64,000 bases of DNA from Phenylobacterium montanum (GCF_018135625.1 NZ_CP073078.1:620001-684000); one strand, 5' to 3'; shown: positions 17,122 to 26,171, counted from the first letter of the stretch. The notes: generated by a model from the letters alone, not told the origin. A program made the numbers and translations.

Positions 17122-19422
17122 CTAGAACTTCGACTTCACCGCTACGCCCCAGGTGATCGGGTCGTTGACCATGCCGGTCAGGTTGTTGAAGTCGATCGCG
17201 CTTTCGGCGCGGATCTGGTTGGTGATGTTGCGCACGAACACCGCGAACTCGGTCTTGCGCGGGGTCAGGTAGCCCACGCGCAGGCCGCCCTGCAGTTCCG
17301 GCCGGCTGGTGAACTCCTTGGCCGTGTAGAGGAAGTAGTTCAGCTCGCTGCGATAGGACCAGTCGGTATAGGCGAACACCTCGCCGCCGTTCGCCATCGG
17401 AATGCCGTAGCGGGCGGTCCAGTTGGCCACCCATTGCGGCGCCTGGGGCAGGGGATTGCCGTTCAGGATCGCGTTGCCCTGGGCGTTCAGCGGATCGGTG
17501 ACGGTGCAATTGCCGGCGCCGCAGGGGGCGACCGAGATGGTCCCGTCCTCGATCTTGGTGAAGTTGTGGCTGACGCCGGCGGTCAGGGTCAGGTTGTCGA
17601 TCGGCCGGGCCTGGATGTCGGTCTCGACGCCGTTCCCGACCACCTTCTTGGCGTTCAGCAGCGCCGCCGAATTGACCGCGCCGCCGACGGCGGTCAGCTG
17701 CAGGTCCTTGGTTTCGTTGGCGTAGATGTCGAAGTCGATGTGCACGCGGCGATCGAACAGTTGGGCCTTGACCCCGATTTCGCCCGAGGTGGTGGTCTCA
17801 TTGCGCGCCGTGTCCGGCACCGAGCCGAAATTGACCCGGTCCTGGATCGCCGGGCCGAGATAGCCGGTGGCGACGCGGGCGTAGAGGTTGACGTGCGGGG
17901 TGACCACATAGGTCGCGCTGAGGTCGCCCGAGACATTGTCGCCGCTGACCTTGGTGGTGACCGGCACGATATTGCCGTTGGCCTGCACGGGCACGGCGGG
18001 GAACAGGGCGTTGCCCCAGATCTTGTCGTTCTTGTCGTCGTTGGAATAGCGCAGCCCGCCGCGGACGGTCAGGGCGTCGGTGGCCTTGTACTCGACCGAG
18101 GCGAAGGCGCCGAAGTTCTCGTTGTGGTTCAGGTGGCCGACGGTGCTGTCGATCACCAGGCGCGGATTGGCCAGGGTCGGCTGGGCGTAGTCGATCTCGT
18201 CATAGGTCAGGCGCTGGTTGAAATAGTAGAGGCCGACCTGGCCGCGCCACTTGCCGAACTGCTCGGTCTCGAAGCGCAGCTCCTGGCTGAACTCCTTGGG
18301 CGTGGCCTTGTCGCCGGTCGCGTCCCAGAACAGGGCGTTGTTCAGCCCGGTCGCCGGAAAGCCCACATAGTTGGCGCCGCCGTCGATGTCGCCGACGCTG
18401 CGCACCTTGGCCGCTTCGAAGGCGGTGATCGAGTGCAGCACGCCAAGGCCCGCGAACTTGTAGTTCAGGTGCAGGTCGATGCCGCCCGAGCGCAGGGTCT
18501 GGGCCGACGGGCCGTCGAGGGCCACCTTGTAGACGTCGAAGCCGGGGGCGAAGTTGTTGCTGCCAGGCTGGAAGGCGCCGGCGCGGAACACCCGCGGCGT
18601 GCCGTCCAGGTCGCGGCCGTGGATGTTGAGCAGGGCCGTGAACGGGCCGCCATTGTCATAGGCGATCTGCAGCCGGGCGGCGATGTCGGTATAGCCTTCC
18701 AGCTTGTGCGGCGTGAACACCAGCGGGCCAGTGGCGGTGTTGTGCACCCAGTTGTCGCGATGCTCGACCAGGGCCGACAGGCGGGCGCTGAAACCATCGC
18801 CCAGCGGCTGGTTGACCGCGCCCTCGGCGTTGACCGTGTTGAAGCTGCCGTAGGACAGCGAGCCATAGCCGCCGAAGCTGTCGGTCGGCTTGGCCGAGTC
18901 CAGCTTGACCACGCCGGCCGGGGTGTTGCGGCCGAACAGGGTGCCTTGCGGGCCGCGCAGCACGTCGACGCCCGAGAGGTCGAACACCGGGAACGCCTTC
19001 AGGAGCGGGCTTTCCAGCGCCACGTCGTCATAGACGACCGACACCGGCTGGGCGGCGTTGATGTCGAAATCGGTGTTGCCCAGGCCCCGGATATAGAAGC
19101 GCGGATAGGTGCGGCCGAACGAGGACTCCACGATCAGGCTGGGGGTCTTGGCCGACAGGAAGCGGATGTCGAGGCCGGAGGAGTTCAAGACGTCTAGCTT
19201 CTGGCCGGAGACCGCGCTCACCGCCACCGGCACGTCCATGTCGCGCTCTTCGCGGCGGGAGGCGGTGACGACGACTTCGTCGGTCGCTGGAGCGGCGCTG
19301 GCCTGGGCGGCAGGCGCGGTCTGGGCCAGGGCGGCGCCGGCGGCGAAGGTCACGGCCAGGCTGGAGACGCCGGCCAATAGCAGATGCGCCCCACGGCGCG
19401 AGCGGAGGGTCGATGCGATCAC
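17122..19422 (-). CDS. TonB-dependent outer-membrane receptor
   Basis: 766-residue outer-membrane receptor. A GTG start at 19422 has AGGGGAC upstream. A long signal peptide (RRGAHLLLAGVSSLAVTF...ALAQTA) is followed by an Ala/Pro spacer and the TonB box DEVVVTASRREERDMDVPVA. The plug domain shows SSFGRTYPRFYIRGLG and the conserved VDVLRGPQGTLFGRNTPAGV. The C-terminal barrel ends in the outer-membrane signature WGVAVKSKF with terminal Phe. Plug features resemble the large Caulobacterales/sphingomonad receptor group with unknown small-molecule ligands. It is convergent with the GntR gene, so co-regulation with the polyamine operon is possible but not shown; its upstream region lacks the exact palindrome. 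Confidence 0.9.
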   Translation of the reverse strand: MIASTLRSRRGAHLLLAGVSSLAVTFAAGAALAQTAPAAQASAAPATDEVVVTASRREERDMDVPVAVSAVSGQKLDVLNSSGLDIRFLSAKTPSLIVESSFGRTYPRFYIRGLGNTDFDINAAQPVSVVYDDVALESPLLKAFPVFDLSGVDVLRGPQGTLFGRNTPAGVVKLDSAKPTDSFGGYGSLSYGSFNTVNAEGAVNQPLGDGFSARLSALVEHRDNWVHNTATGPLVFTPHKLEGYTDIAARLQIAYDNGGPFTALLNIHGRDLDGTPRVFRAGAFQPGSNNFAPGFDVYKVALDGPSAQTLRSGGIDLHLNYKFAGLGVLHSITAFEAAKVRSVGDIDGGANYVGFPATGLNNALFWDATGDKATPKEFSQELRFETEQFGKWRGQVGLYYFNQRLTYDEIDYAQPTLANPRLVIDSTVGHLNHNENFGAFASVEYKATDALTVRGGLRYSNDDKNDKIWGNALFPAVPVQANGNIVPVTTKVSGDNVSGDLSATYVVTPHVNLYARVATGYLGPAIQDRVNFGSVPDTARNETTTSGEIGVKAQLFDRRVHIDFDIYANETKDLQLTAVGGAVNSAALLNAKKVVGNGVETDIQARPIDNLTLTAGVSHNFTKIEDGTISVAPCGAGNCTVTDPLNAQGNAILNGNPLPQAPQWVANWTARYGIPMANGGEVFAYTDWSYRSELNYFLYTAKEFTSRPELQGGLRVGYLTPRKTEFAVFVRNITNQIRAESAIDFNNLTGMVNDPITWGVAVKSKF

Positions 19423-19657
19423 GGATTGTCCCCTGAAATGTTTGGGGGCTTGTGACGCTCACGTGACGCTTGTGTCAACCAAGCCACGGACAAGAACGCG
19501 GGTCATGGCTTTGGCGCCACAGGGGCGAGAATCGCTGTGCTCGAAATAGCTTGGCCAATTTTCCACCGATGACGTTTTCAACCGGCGAGGTTGGCCGGGT
19601 CTACATTCTCCTAGCGTAGCAGTTGCGGCTTTCTACTATCTGTGGTGAGTTTGCTCG

Positions 19658-19927
19658 ATGGAAGCCATCAAGAGAATTGTTGACTGGGTCGACAAAGATA
19701 TCTCCGAGACAATGCTCTCGCGATACTCCAATTCCCTGACGGTAGGGATTCTACTTGGCTTAGTGTTCGTGATTCCCGCCAGCCTGCTTCCAGACCCTTG
19801 GCGAATTGGCGGTATGGTTTTTGGGGGCGGGTTGTCCCTGGCATGGGTCGTTTGGTGGCTTTGGCGTTGTATTCTTTACGTCAACCGCAACGACGATTGG
19901 CCAAGATCTCGTCGCGAACGCCCGTGA
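19658..19927 (+). CDS. Small two-helix membrane protein, unknown function
   Basis: 89-residue predicted protein with two hydrophobic segments, LTVGILLGLVFVIPASLL and IGGMVFGGGLSLAWVVWWLW, between a charged N-terminal helix (IVDWVDKDISETMLSRYS) and a basic tail (PRSRRERP). I do not recognise the family. The surrounding ~450 bp has visibly lower GC than its neighbours and no strong ribosome site (only GGTGAG about 10 bases before the ATG). It may be a recently acquired or poorly expressed gene. It converges on the dihydroorotase-like gene with a 19-base gap. Confidence 0.45.
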   Translation: MEAIKRIVDWVDKDISETMLSRYSNSLTVGILLGLVFVIPASLLPDPWRIGGMVFGGGLSLAWVVWWLWRCILYVNRNDDWPRSRRERP

Positions 19928-19946
19928 GGCGGATAGCGCGGGCCGC

Positions 19947-21263
19947 TCACGCCCGATAAACCTCCCGCCCGCCTACCAGCGTCCTCTGCACGCGCCCCTG
20001 CAATTTCCGCCCATCGAACGGCGAGTTCTTCGACTTCGACAGCAGGTGGTCGGAGTCGATCACCACAGGCGCGTTCAGGTCGCACAGCACCAGGTCCGCC
20101 GGCTTGCCCTTGGCGATGCGGCCGGCTTCGAGGCCGAGGAGGTCCGCGGGTTTCGAGGTGACGGCGGCCACGAGGTCGATCAGGGGGGCTCGGTCGTCGT
20201 GATGCAGGGCGAGGAGGGCGGGGAGCAGGGTCTCAAGGCCTACGGCGCCGGGCGCGGCTTCTTCGAAGGGCAGGCGCTTGTCCTCGGCGGGGGCGGGGGC
20301 GTGGGCCGAGACGATCACGTCGATCAGGCCGCTGGCCAGGGCTTCGATCAGGGCCTGGCGGTCGTCCTCGCCGCGCAGGGGCGGGCTGAGCTTGTAGAAG
20401 GTGCGGTAATCGCCGACGTCCAGCTCGTTGAAGGTCAGGTGGTTGATCGAGGCCGTGGCCCAGACCTTGACCCCCTTGTCCTTGGCCCGCTTCAGGCTCT
20501 CCAGCCCCTCGGTGCAGCTGATCTGGTCGACCAGCAGCGGCGCGCCGGTCAGCTCGGCCAGGGCCAGGTCGCGTTCCAGCATGATCCGCTCGGCCATCAC
20601 CGAGACGCCCGGCAGGCCCATGCGGGCGGCGAAGTCGCCCTCGGTGGCCGCGGCGCCGTCGGACAGGTAGGGGTCGGCCGGGCGGTGGGCGACCAGGGCG
20701 CCGAAGCCCTTGGCGTAGGTCATCACCCGGCGCATTACCAGGCTGTTGGCGATCACCCGGTCGGCGTCGGTGATGTAGAGGGCGCCCGCCTCGCGCATCA
20801 GGCCAATCTCGGCCATTTTGGAGCCTTCCAGGCCCTTGGTCGCGGCGCCGGCCACGTGCACATGCACCAGGCCAATGTCACGCGCGCGGCGCTGGATGAA
20901 GTCGACCATGGCCGGCTCGTCGATCACCGGATCGGTGTCGGGCTGCAGCACCACGGTGGTGACGCCCCCGGCGGCGGCGGCCCGGGCGGCGGACTTCAGC
21001 GTCTCCTTGGGCTCCGAGCCCGGCTCACCTGTCTTGACGCGGATGTCGACCAGGCCGGGGATCAGGAGGGCGCCCTGGCAGTCGATCGCGGCGATGTCCT
21101 GGGCGACAGCGCCGGGCGAAGGGGCGCGGACCACATCGGCCACCAGGCCGTTCTCGATCAGGACCGAGCCTGGGCCGTCATAGCCGCTGGCGGGATCGAC
21201 CAGGCGCGCATTGACGAGCGCGAGAGGGGGGGCGAGGGGCGGGGCGGGTTGCTGCGAGGTCAT
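19947..21263 (-). CDS. pyrC: Dihydroorotase-like protein, probably non-catalytic partner of PyrB
   Basis: 438-residue amidohydrolase-fold protein in the pyrimidine pathway locus. The ATG overlaps the pyrB stop (TGATG). In active dihydroorotases the first motif is PGxxDxHxHxREPG; here it is PGLVDIRVKTGEPG, so both metal histidines are replaced (Arg75, Lys77). The final TDHAPH-type motif is VSAHAPAP, losing the catalytic Asp. The rest of the fold (GGVTTVVLQPDTDPVID, VWATASINHLTFNE, KGKPADLVLCDLNAPV) is kept. Such PyrC'/PyrX proteins are known in pseudomonads as structural partners needed for aspartate transcarbamoylase assembly. I therefore expect a scaffolding role, with a true dihydroorotase elsewhere in the genome. 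Confidence 0.85.
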   Translation of the reverse strand: MTSQQPAPPLAPPLALVNARLVDPASGYDGPGSVLIENGLVADVVRAPSPGAVAQDIAAIDCQGALLIPGLVDIRVKTGEPGSEPKETLKSAARAAAAGGVTTVVLQPDTDPVIDEPAMVDFIQRRARDIGLVHVHVAGAATKGLEGSKMAEIGLMREAGALYITDADRVIANSLVMRRVMTYAKGFGALVAHRPADPYLSDGAAATEGDFAARMGLPGVSVMAERIMLERDLALAELTGAPLLVDQISCTEGLESLKRAKDKGVKVWATASINHLTFNELDVGDYRTFYKLSPPLRGEDDRQALIEALASGLIDVIVSAHAPAPAEDKRLPFEEAAPGAVGLETLLPALLALHHDDRAPLIDLVAAVTSKPADLLGLEAGRIAKGKPADLVLCDLNAPVVIDSDHLLSKSKNSPFDGRKLQGRVQRTLVGGREVYRA

Positions 21264-22240
21264 CAGGCGTTGTCCAGGCGCGCGGCCAGCGAGGCCAGCA
21301 CGGCCATGCGCGCGGCCACGCCCATCTCGACCTGGTTCTGGATCAGGCTGACCGTCAGGTCGTCGGCGATGTCGGAATCGATCTCGACCCCGCGGTTCAT
21401 CGGCCCCGGGTGCATCACCTTCACGCCCGGCTTGGCGCAGGCCAGCTTTTCGCGGTCGAGGCCATAGAAGCGGAAATATTCGCGGGTCGAAGGGACCAGG
21501 GCCCCGGTCATGCGCTCGAGCTGCAGGCGCAGCATCATCACCACGTCGACACCGGTGATGCCCTCGCGCATGTCGTGGAACACCTCCACGCCCCAGTTCT
21601 TGGCCGCGCCCGGGATCAGGGTCGGCGGGCCGACCAGGCGCACATGGGCGCCCAGCATCTGCAGCATGATCAGGTTCGAACGGGCGACCCGGCTGTGGGC
21701 GACGTCGCCGCAGATGGCGACGGAGAGGCCCGAGATGTCGCCGAAGGCATGGCGCAGCGACAGGGCGTCTAGCAGGGCCTGGGTCGGGTGCTCGTGCTTG
21801 CCGTCGCCGGCGTTGATCACGCTGCAGTCGACCTTTTGCGCCAGCAGCGAGGCGGCGCCCGAGGAGGCGTGGCGCACGACCAGGAGGTCCGGCTGCATGG
21901 CGTTGAGCGTCACGGCCGTGTCGATCAGGGTCTCGCCCTTGGCCATGGACGAGGAGCGCGGGCTCATGTTGACCACGTCCGCCCCCAGCCGCTTGCCGGC
22001 CAGCTCGAACGAGCTCTGGGTGCGGGTCGAGTTCTCGAAGAAGAGGTTCATCAGCGTTCGACCCTTAAGCAGGTCGAGCTTCTTGGCCTTCTGGCGGTTC
22101 AGGGCGACGAAGCTGTCGGCCAGGTCGAGAAGGCTGAGCACCTCGAGCCGCTCGAGGTCGGTGGCGGAAGTGAAATGGCGTTTGGGAAACGGGAAGGTCC
22201 GAGCGCGGACGTCGTCCAAACCTGGGGCCGGCGGGGTCAT
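21263..22240 (-). CDS. pyrB: Aspartate carbamoyltransferase catalytic subunit
   Basis: 325-residue enzyme joining carbamoyl phosphate and aspartate, second step of UMP synthesis. ATG 22240 was chosen because the upstream frame to 22672 crosses a repeat and the divergent membrane-protein gene. The carbamoyl-phosphate loop is [11 protein letters not shown] (Ser71-Thr72-Arg73-Thr74). Other family motifs are [45 protein letters not shown] and [15 protein letters not shown]. It forms a translationally coupled pair with the dihydroorotase-like gene downstream, the arrangement typical of class A ATCase complexes. Confidence 0.95.
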   Translation of the reverse strand: MTPPAPGLDDVRARTFPFPKRHFTSATDLERLEVLSLLDLADSFVALNRQKAKKLDLLKGRTLMNLFFENSTRTQSSFELAGKRLGADVVNMSPRSSSMAKGETLIDTAVTLNAMQPDLLVVRHASSGAASLLAQKVDCSVINAGDGKHEHPTQALLDALSLRHAFGDISGLSVAICGDVAHSRVARSNLIMLQMLGAHVRLVGPPTLIPGAAKNWGVEVFHDMREGITGVDVVMMLRLQLERMTGALVPSTREYFRFYGLDREKLACAKPGVKVMHPGPMNRGVEIDSDIADDLTVSLIQNQVEMGVAARMAVLASLAARLDNA

Positions 22241-22351
22241 GAGCCCCGCTTCTAGGCGGGTTCGCATCCCGCGCCAAGAGGGCGCCGGTTCGCCTCGCCA
22301 GCCCCGGTCGCGCCGTGCTAAGCTTCGCCCTATCGTCGAGTCGAGCGCGCA

Positions 22352-22612
22352 GTGACGTCTAAGTCCACCAACGGTCTTGTGCTCCGCATCGTGGTCGAGC
22401 TGGTCGCAGCGGCGGTGCTCGCCTTTGCGCTGGCGGCCTTCGCCGCGCCGATGCTGATGAACATCCGCAGCAACCTGGCCTTCTGGACCGGTGTGGCCTG
22501 CTGGCCGCTGGCCGGGGCCGTGATCCTGGTCGCCGCGGCCCTGGCGATACGCGATATCAGGACCTTGCGCCGCGAGCGCGAGATCAAGGCGCGGCTGTAC
22601 GGGCCGCAATGA
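22352..22612 (+). CDS. Small two-helix membrane protein, unknown function
   Basis: 86 residues from GTG 22352. Two transmembrane helices ([20 protein letters not shown] and [20 protein letters not shown]) are followed by a basic cytoplasmic tail ([18 protein letters not shown]). Codon use matches the host. It is divergent from pyrB across 111 bases and is followed by a palindromic repeat. No family recognised; the composition supports a real gene, but the start codon has only a weak ribosome site. Confidence 0.6.
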   Translation: MTSKSTNGLVLRIVVELVAAAVLAFALAAFAAPMLMNIRSNLAFWTGVACWPLAGAVILVAAALAIRDIRTLRREREIKARLYGPQ

Positions 22613-22629
22613 CGCTCGCAGCTGGCCTT

Positions 22630-22744
22630 GTGCGTGGTTCGAGACGCGCTGCTTCGCACCGCTCCTCACCATGACTATTATTTTTATGATCCAATATCTT
22701 AGTCATCCTGAGGAGGCCGCAAAGCGGCCGTCTCGAAGGACGCA
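22630..22744. repeat. Palindromic dispersed repeat, copy 1
   Basis: About 115 bp, imperfectly palindromic. The left arm has GTGCGTGGTTCGAGACG then GCTCCTCACCATGACTA. The right arm has TAGTCATCCTGAGGAG, GCGGCC-type bases and CGTCTCGAAGGACGCA. The centre is AT-rich (TATTATTTTTATGATCC). Copy 2 is at 23606-23723 on the other side of the SPFH gene. The arms can form a long stem-loop in RNA or single-stranded DNA. It resembles REP/MITE-type elements common in Caulobacterales intergenic DNA. Confidence 0.8.
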
Positions 22745-22780
22745 GGGCCGCTCTGCAAAGCGCCTCAAGGGAGCTCAGCC

Positions 22781-23605
22781 GTGAAAATCTTCGCAAGATA
22801 CGCTCTGGTGGCCTTAGCCGCCATCGGGCTCGCCGCCTGCGGCCAGGTGCGCCCCGGCCACGTGGGCATCAAGGTCAACAACTTCGGCTCCAACGCCGGG
22901 GTGCAGCAGGAGACCCTGGGGGTCGGCTGGTATTTCACCCCCTTCGGCACGCATATCGAGGAATATCCGATCTTCACCAACACCTATACCTACTCGGCCT
23001 CGGCGACCGAGGGTAAGGCCGAGGATCAGGCGTTCGTGTTCCAGGACAAGTCGGGCCTGGGCCTCTCGGCCGACATCGCCGTCAGCTATTCGGTGGACGC
23101 GGCCAAGGCGGCGATCCTCTATCAGAAGTACCGCACCGACACAGACGGCCTGATCAGCGGCCCGATGCGCAACGCTATCCGCGACAGCCTGGTCACCCGC
23201 GCCTCGCAGTTGAACGTCGACGAGATCTATGGGCCGCGAAAGGCCGAACTCTTGAACAACGTGCAGCACGACGTGCAGAGCTTCTTCGCCCCCTATGGCC
23301 TGAGGGTCGAGCGGCTGTTCTGGGCCGGCAATGTGCGCGTGCCCGACACGGTGCTGGCCCAGATCAACGCCCGCATCGCCAACGAGCAGGAGGCCCTGGC
23401 CGCCCAGGCCAAGGTCGCCACCGTCCAGGCCCAGGCGCAGCAGGCCATCGCCGAGGCTCAAGGCAAGGCCCAGGCCCTCAACATCGAAGGCGCCGCCATC
23501 CGCGCCAACCCCGAGGTGCTGAGGATCCGCGCCATCGAAAAATGGGACGGCAAGCTGCCCCAGGTGACCTCGGGTGGGGTGCCGTTCATCAATATCGAGA
23601 AGTAG
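22781..23605 (+). CDS. SPFH/band-7 domain lipoprotein (prohibitin-like)
   Basis: 274 residues from GTG 22781, with AAGGGAG about 7 bases upstream. The signal sequence ends in a lipobox (AIGLAAC), so the mature protein should be lipid-anchored at Cys20 rather than spanning the membrane as most SPFH proteins do. The SPFH domain covers ~25-190 (RPGHVGIKVNNFG, TLGVGWYFTPFG, SGLGLSADIAVSYSVD, IRDSLVTRASQLNVDEIYG). The coiled-coil tail (NEQEALAAQAKVATVQAQAQ) precedes a conserved closing segment, IRAIEKWDGKLPQV. Prohibitin-like proteins form rings that scaffold membrane proteases or lipids; the partner here is unknown. It is flanked on both sides by the palindromic repeat. Confidence 0.85.
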   Translation: MKIFARYALVALAAIGLAACGQVRPGHVGIKVNNFGSNAGVQQETLGVGWYFTPFGTHIEEYPIFTNTYTYSASATEGKAEDQAFVFQDKSGLGLSADIAVSYSVDAAKAAILYQKYRTDTDGLISGPMRNAIRDSLVTRASQLNVDEIYGPRKAELLNNVQHDVQSFFAPYGLRVERLFWAGNVRVPDTVLAQINARIANEQEALAAQAKVATVQAQAQQAIAEAQGKAQALNIEGAAIRANPEVLRIRAIEKWDGKLPQVTSGGVPFINIEK

Positions 23606-23723
23606 GTGCGTGGTTCGAGACGCGTCCCTTCGGGCCGCTCCTGACCATGACGAGGTTTGTTGAAGCTTCACTATCGTAGTCATGGTGAGGAGCCCGCGTC
23701 AGCGGGCGTCTCGAACCACGCAC
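23606..23723. repeat. Palindromic dispersed repeat, copy 2
   Basis: 118 bp with near-perfect terminal inverted repeats: GTGCGTGGTTCGAGACG at the left and CGTCTCGAACCACGCAC at the right. Inner arms are GCTCCTGACCATGAC and GTCATGGTGAGGAGC, around a ~25-base AT-rich loop. It starts directly after the SPFH stop codon and ends 4 bases before the ruvX stop, so it may also serve as a bidirectional terminator. Confidence 0.9.
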
Positions 23724-23727
23724 AAAC

Positions 23728-24195
23728 CTATGACCCCAGCCGATCCAGCGCGCCCTGCAGGATGTACGCAGCCGCCGCCTTGTCGACCAAGTCGGCCCTC
23801 CGAGCCCTCGTCACATCGGCCTCGTCGATCAGCATGCGGTTCACCGCGGCGCTCGACAGTCGCTCGTCCCAGAAGGCGACCACCAGATCCTCGCGCAGGC
23901 GCAGAAGGTTGCGGCCGAAAGCGCGGCTGGACTGGCAGCGCGGCCCCTCGGTCCCGTCCATGTTCACCGGCAGGCCGATCACCACCGCCTTGGCCCCGCG
24001 CTCGTCCATCAGCTTGAGCAGCCGACCCGCGTCGTCGGTGAATTTGCCCTTGCGGATCAGCTCCAGGGGGCTGGCGATCATGCGGGTGACGTCGCTGACG
24101 GCGACGCCGATGGTCTTTTCGCCGAGATCCAGGCCGAACAGTGGGGTCATGGCGGGGAGGGCGGCAGGCAGGTCGGTCAGGTCGAGCACGGGCAT
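23728..24195 (-). CDS. ruvX: RuvX/YqgF-type Holliday junction resolvase (pre-16S rRNA nuclease)
   Basis: 155-residue RNase H-fold nuclease implicated in 16S rRNA 5' maturation. The first catalytic motif is GLDLGEKTIGVAVSD. Further motifs are VIGLPVNMDGTEGPR and FWDERLSSAAVNRML with the conserved Glu. The last acidic motif is LVDKAAAAYILQ. Start ATG 24195; the protein carries a ~15-residue N-terminal extension before the core. It is divergent from gatC across a region with two tandem hairpins. Confidence 0.92.
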   Translation of the reverse strand: MPVLDLTDLPAALPAMTPLFGLDLGEKTIGVAVSDVTRMIASPLELIRKGKFTDDAGRLLKLMDERGAKAVVIGLPVNMDGTEGPRCQSSRAFGRNLLRLREDLVVAFWDERLSSAAVNRMLIDEADVTRARRADLVDKAAAAYILQGALDRLGS

Positions 24196-24216
24196 GGACG
24201 AGGCTCATCCTCCTTG

Positions 24217-24280
24217 AGACGGGCCTTGTCAAAGCAAGGCCTCCTTCCTTCTTGTAGACGGGCCTTGTCAAAACAAGGCC
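24217..24280. repeat. Two tandem hairpin repeats between ruvX and gatC
   Basis: A 25-base unit, AGACGGGCCTTGTCAAA plus CAAGGCC, occurs at 24217-24241 and again at 24256-24280, a 39-bp period with one base difference. Each unit forms a GGCCTTG/CAAGGCC hairpin with a 6-base A-rich loop. They lie in the divergent promoter region of ruvX and gatC, 50-113 bases before the gatC start. Confidence 0.75.
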
Positions 24281-24329
24281 CGGGCGAGTAACCCGTGCGC
24301 GGAACAAACCCCAGCGTGAGACCCGCCCC

Positions 24330-24617
24330 ATGGCCATCGACGCGGCGACCGTCAAAAAGGTCGCCAGCCTCGCCCGCATCCGCGAACCGGAAGACCGGCT
24401 CGAGCCCCTGGCGCGCGAGCTGTCCGGTATCCTGCAGTGGATCGAGCAACTGGCCGAGGTCGACACCGAAGGCGTCGAGCCGATGACCTCGGTGGTCAAG
24501 GCCGCCCTGCCGATGCGCGAGGACGTGGTCACCGACGGCGGCGATCCCGCCCGGGTGCTGGCCAACGCCCCGCGTTCGGACCGGAACTTCTTCGTCGTGC
24601 CCAAGGTGGTCGAATAA
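24330..24617 (+). CDS. gatC: Asp/Glu-tRNA amidotransferase subunit C
   Basis: 95-residue stabilising subunit of the GatCAB amidotransferase that converts Glu-tRNA(Gln) and Asp-tRNA(Asn) to the amidated forms. It starts [17 protein letters not shown], then [20 protein letters not shown] and the conserved proline-rich C-terminal segment ([27 protein letters not shown]) that wraps around GatA. The stop overlaps the gatA start (TAATG). Confidence 0.95.
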   Translation: MAIDAATVKKVASLARIREPEDRLEPLARELSGILQWIEQLAEVDTEGVEPMTSVVKAALPMREDVVTDGGDPARVLANAPRSDRNFFVVPKVVE

Positions 24618-26089
24618 TGAGCGAGCTCACCCGGCTGACCCTGAAGGCCGCCACGGTCGGCCTTCGCGCCAAGACCTTCTCATCGCGCGAACTGACCCAG
24701 GCGCATGTCGAAGCGGTCGCCGCCGCGCGGCCGCTGAACGCCTATCTGGTCGAGACTCCCGACCAGGCTCTGGCCATGGCCGAAGCCTCCGACGCCCGTA
24801 TCGCGAAGGGCGAGGGCGGCCCGCTGGAGGGGATTCCGCTCGGCATCAAGGACCTGTTCTGCACCGAGGGTGTGCGCACCACCGCCGGCTCGAAGATCCT
24901 GGGCGACTTCAAGCCGACCTACGAATCCACCGTCACCGCCAACCTGTGGCGCGACGGGGCGGTGATGCTGGGCAAGCTGAACATGGACGAGTTCGCCATG
25001 GGCTCCTCCAACGAGACCTCGGCTTTCGGCCCGGTGACCAATCCCTGGCGCTCGGGCGCCTCGAACAAGCCGCTGACGCCGGGCGGTTCCTCGGGCGGCT
25101 CGGCCGCAGCGGTGGCGGCGGACCTGTGTCTGGGCGCCACGGCCACCGACACCGGCGGCTCTATCCGCCAGCCGGCGGCCTTCACCGGCACCGTGGGCAT
25201 CAAGCCGACCTATGGCCGCTGCTCGCGCTGGGGCGTGGTGGCGTTCGCCTCCTCGCTCGACCAGGCCGGCCCGATCGCCAAGACGGTCGAGGACGCGGCC
25301 ATGCTACTGACCTCGATGAGCGGCCACGACCCCAAGGACTCCACAAGCCTGAACGTGGATGTCCCGGATTTCGCCAGCTTCGTCGGCAAGCCGGTCAAGG
25401 GCCTGCGCATCGGCGTGCCCCGGGAATACAGGGTCGACAACATGCCGGCCGAGATCGACGCGCTGTGGCAAAAGGGCGTCGAGTGGCTGAAGGAGGCCGG
25501 CTGCGAGATCGTCGATGTCTCCCTGCCGCACACCAAATACGCCCTTCCAGCCTATTATATCGTGGCCCCGGCCGAGGCCTCCTCGAACCTCGCCCGCTAC
25601 GACGGCATGCGCTATGGCCTGCGCGCCGATGCCAAGTCGCTGACCGACGTCTATGAAGAGACCCGCGCCCAGGGATTTGGGACCGAGGTCAAGCGGCGGA
25701 TCCTGATCGGCACCTATGTGCTGAGCCACGGCTACTACGACGCCTACTACCTGAAGGCGCAGAAGGTGCGCCGGCGCATCGCCGACGACTTCGACCGGGC
25801 CTGGGAGACCTGCGACGCGCTCCTGACGCCGACGGCGCCCTCGGCCGCGTTCGGCCTCGGCGAAAACAGCGCCGATCCCGTGGCGATGTACCTGAACGAC
25901 ATCTTCACCGTCACCGTGAACCTGGCCGGCCTGCCGGGGATCAGCGTTCCGGCCGGGCTGGACGCCAATGGCCTGCCGCTGGGCCTGCAGCTGATCGGCC
26001 GGCCGCTGGACGAGGGGACCCTGTTTTCCCTGGCCGGCGCGGTGGAAAAGGCCGCCGCCTTCAAGGCCAAGCCGGAAAAGTGGTGGTAG
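24617..26089 (+). CDS. gatA: Asp/Glu-tRNA amidotransferase subunit A
   Basis: 490-residue amidase subunit that hydrolyses glutamine to supply ammonia. The amidase-signature Ser-cisSer-Lys triad is visible: Lys78 in [10 protein letters not shown], cis-Ser158 in [11 protein letters not shown] and nucleophile Ser182 in [13 protein letters not shown]. Other conserved pieces are [26 protein letters not shown] and the C-terminal [22 protein letters not shown] 24617 is coupled to gatC by a TAATG overlap. Unusually, an unrelated alpha/beta hydrolase and a small secreted-protein gene separate it from gatB. Confidence 0.97.
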   Translation: MSELTRLTLKAATVGLRAKTFSSRELTQAHVEAVAAARPLNAYLVETPDQALAMAEASDARIAKGEGGPLEGIPLGIKDLFCTEGVRTTAGSKILGDFKPTYESTVTANLWRDGAVMLGKLNMDEFAMGSSNETSAFGPVTNPWRSGASNKPLTPGGSSGGSAAAVAADLCLGATATDTGGSIRQPAAFTGTVGIKPTYGRCSRWGVVAFASSLDQAGPIAKTVEDAAMLLTSMSGHDPKDSTSLNVDVPDFASFVGKPVKGLRIGVPREYRVDNMPAEIDALWQKGVEWLKEAGCEIVDVSLPHTKYALPAYYIVAPAEASSNLARYDGMRYGLRADAKSLTDVYEETRAQGFGTEVKRRILIGTYVLSHGYYDAYYLKAQKVRRRIADDFDRAWETCDALLTPTAPSAAFGLGENSADPVAMYLNDIFTVTVNLAGLPGISVPAGLDANGLPLGLQLIGRPLDEGTLFSLAGAVEKAAAFKAKPEKWW

Positions 26090-26171
26090 GCGCCACTTTA
26101 TTACCTGGCGCGTAATCGCCCGCCGCCCACGCTTCCGCGATGGTCGTCTCAACCGCTGAGGAGAGACGATC

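Noticed and set aside
19451-19475. TGTGACGCTCACGTGACGCT upstream of the second TonB receptor as a GntR site
   Set aside because: It contains GTGA-CGC-TCAC and a direct repeat, but not the TGTGATC core of the other sites; too weak to list as an operator.
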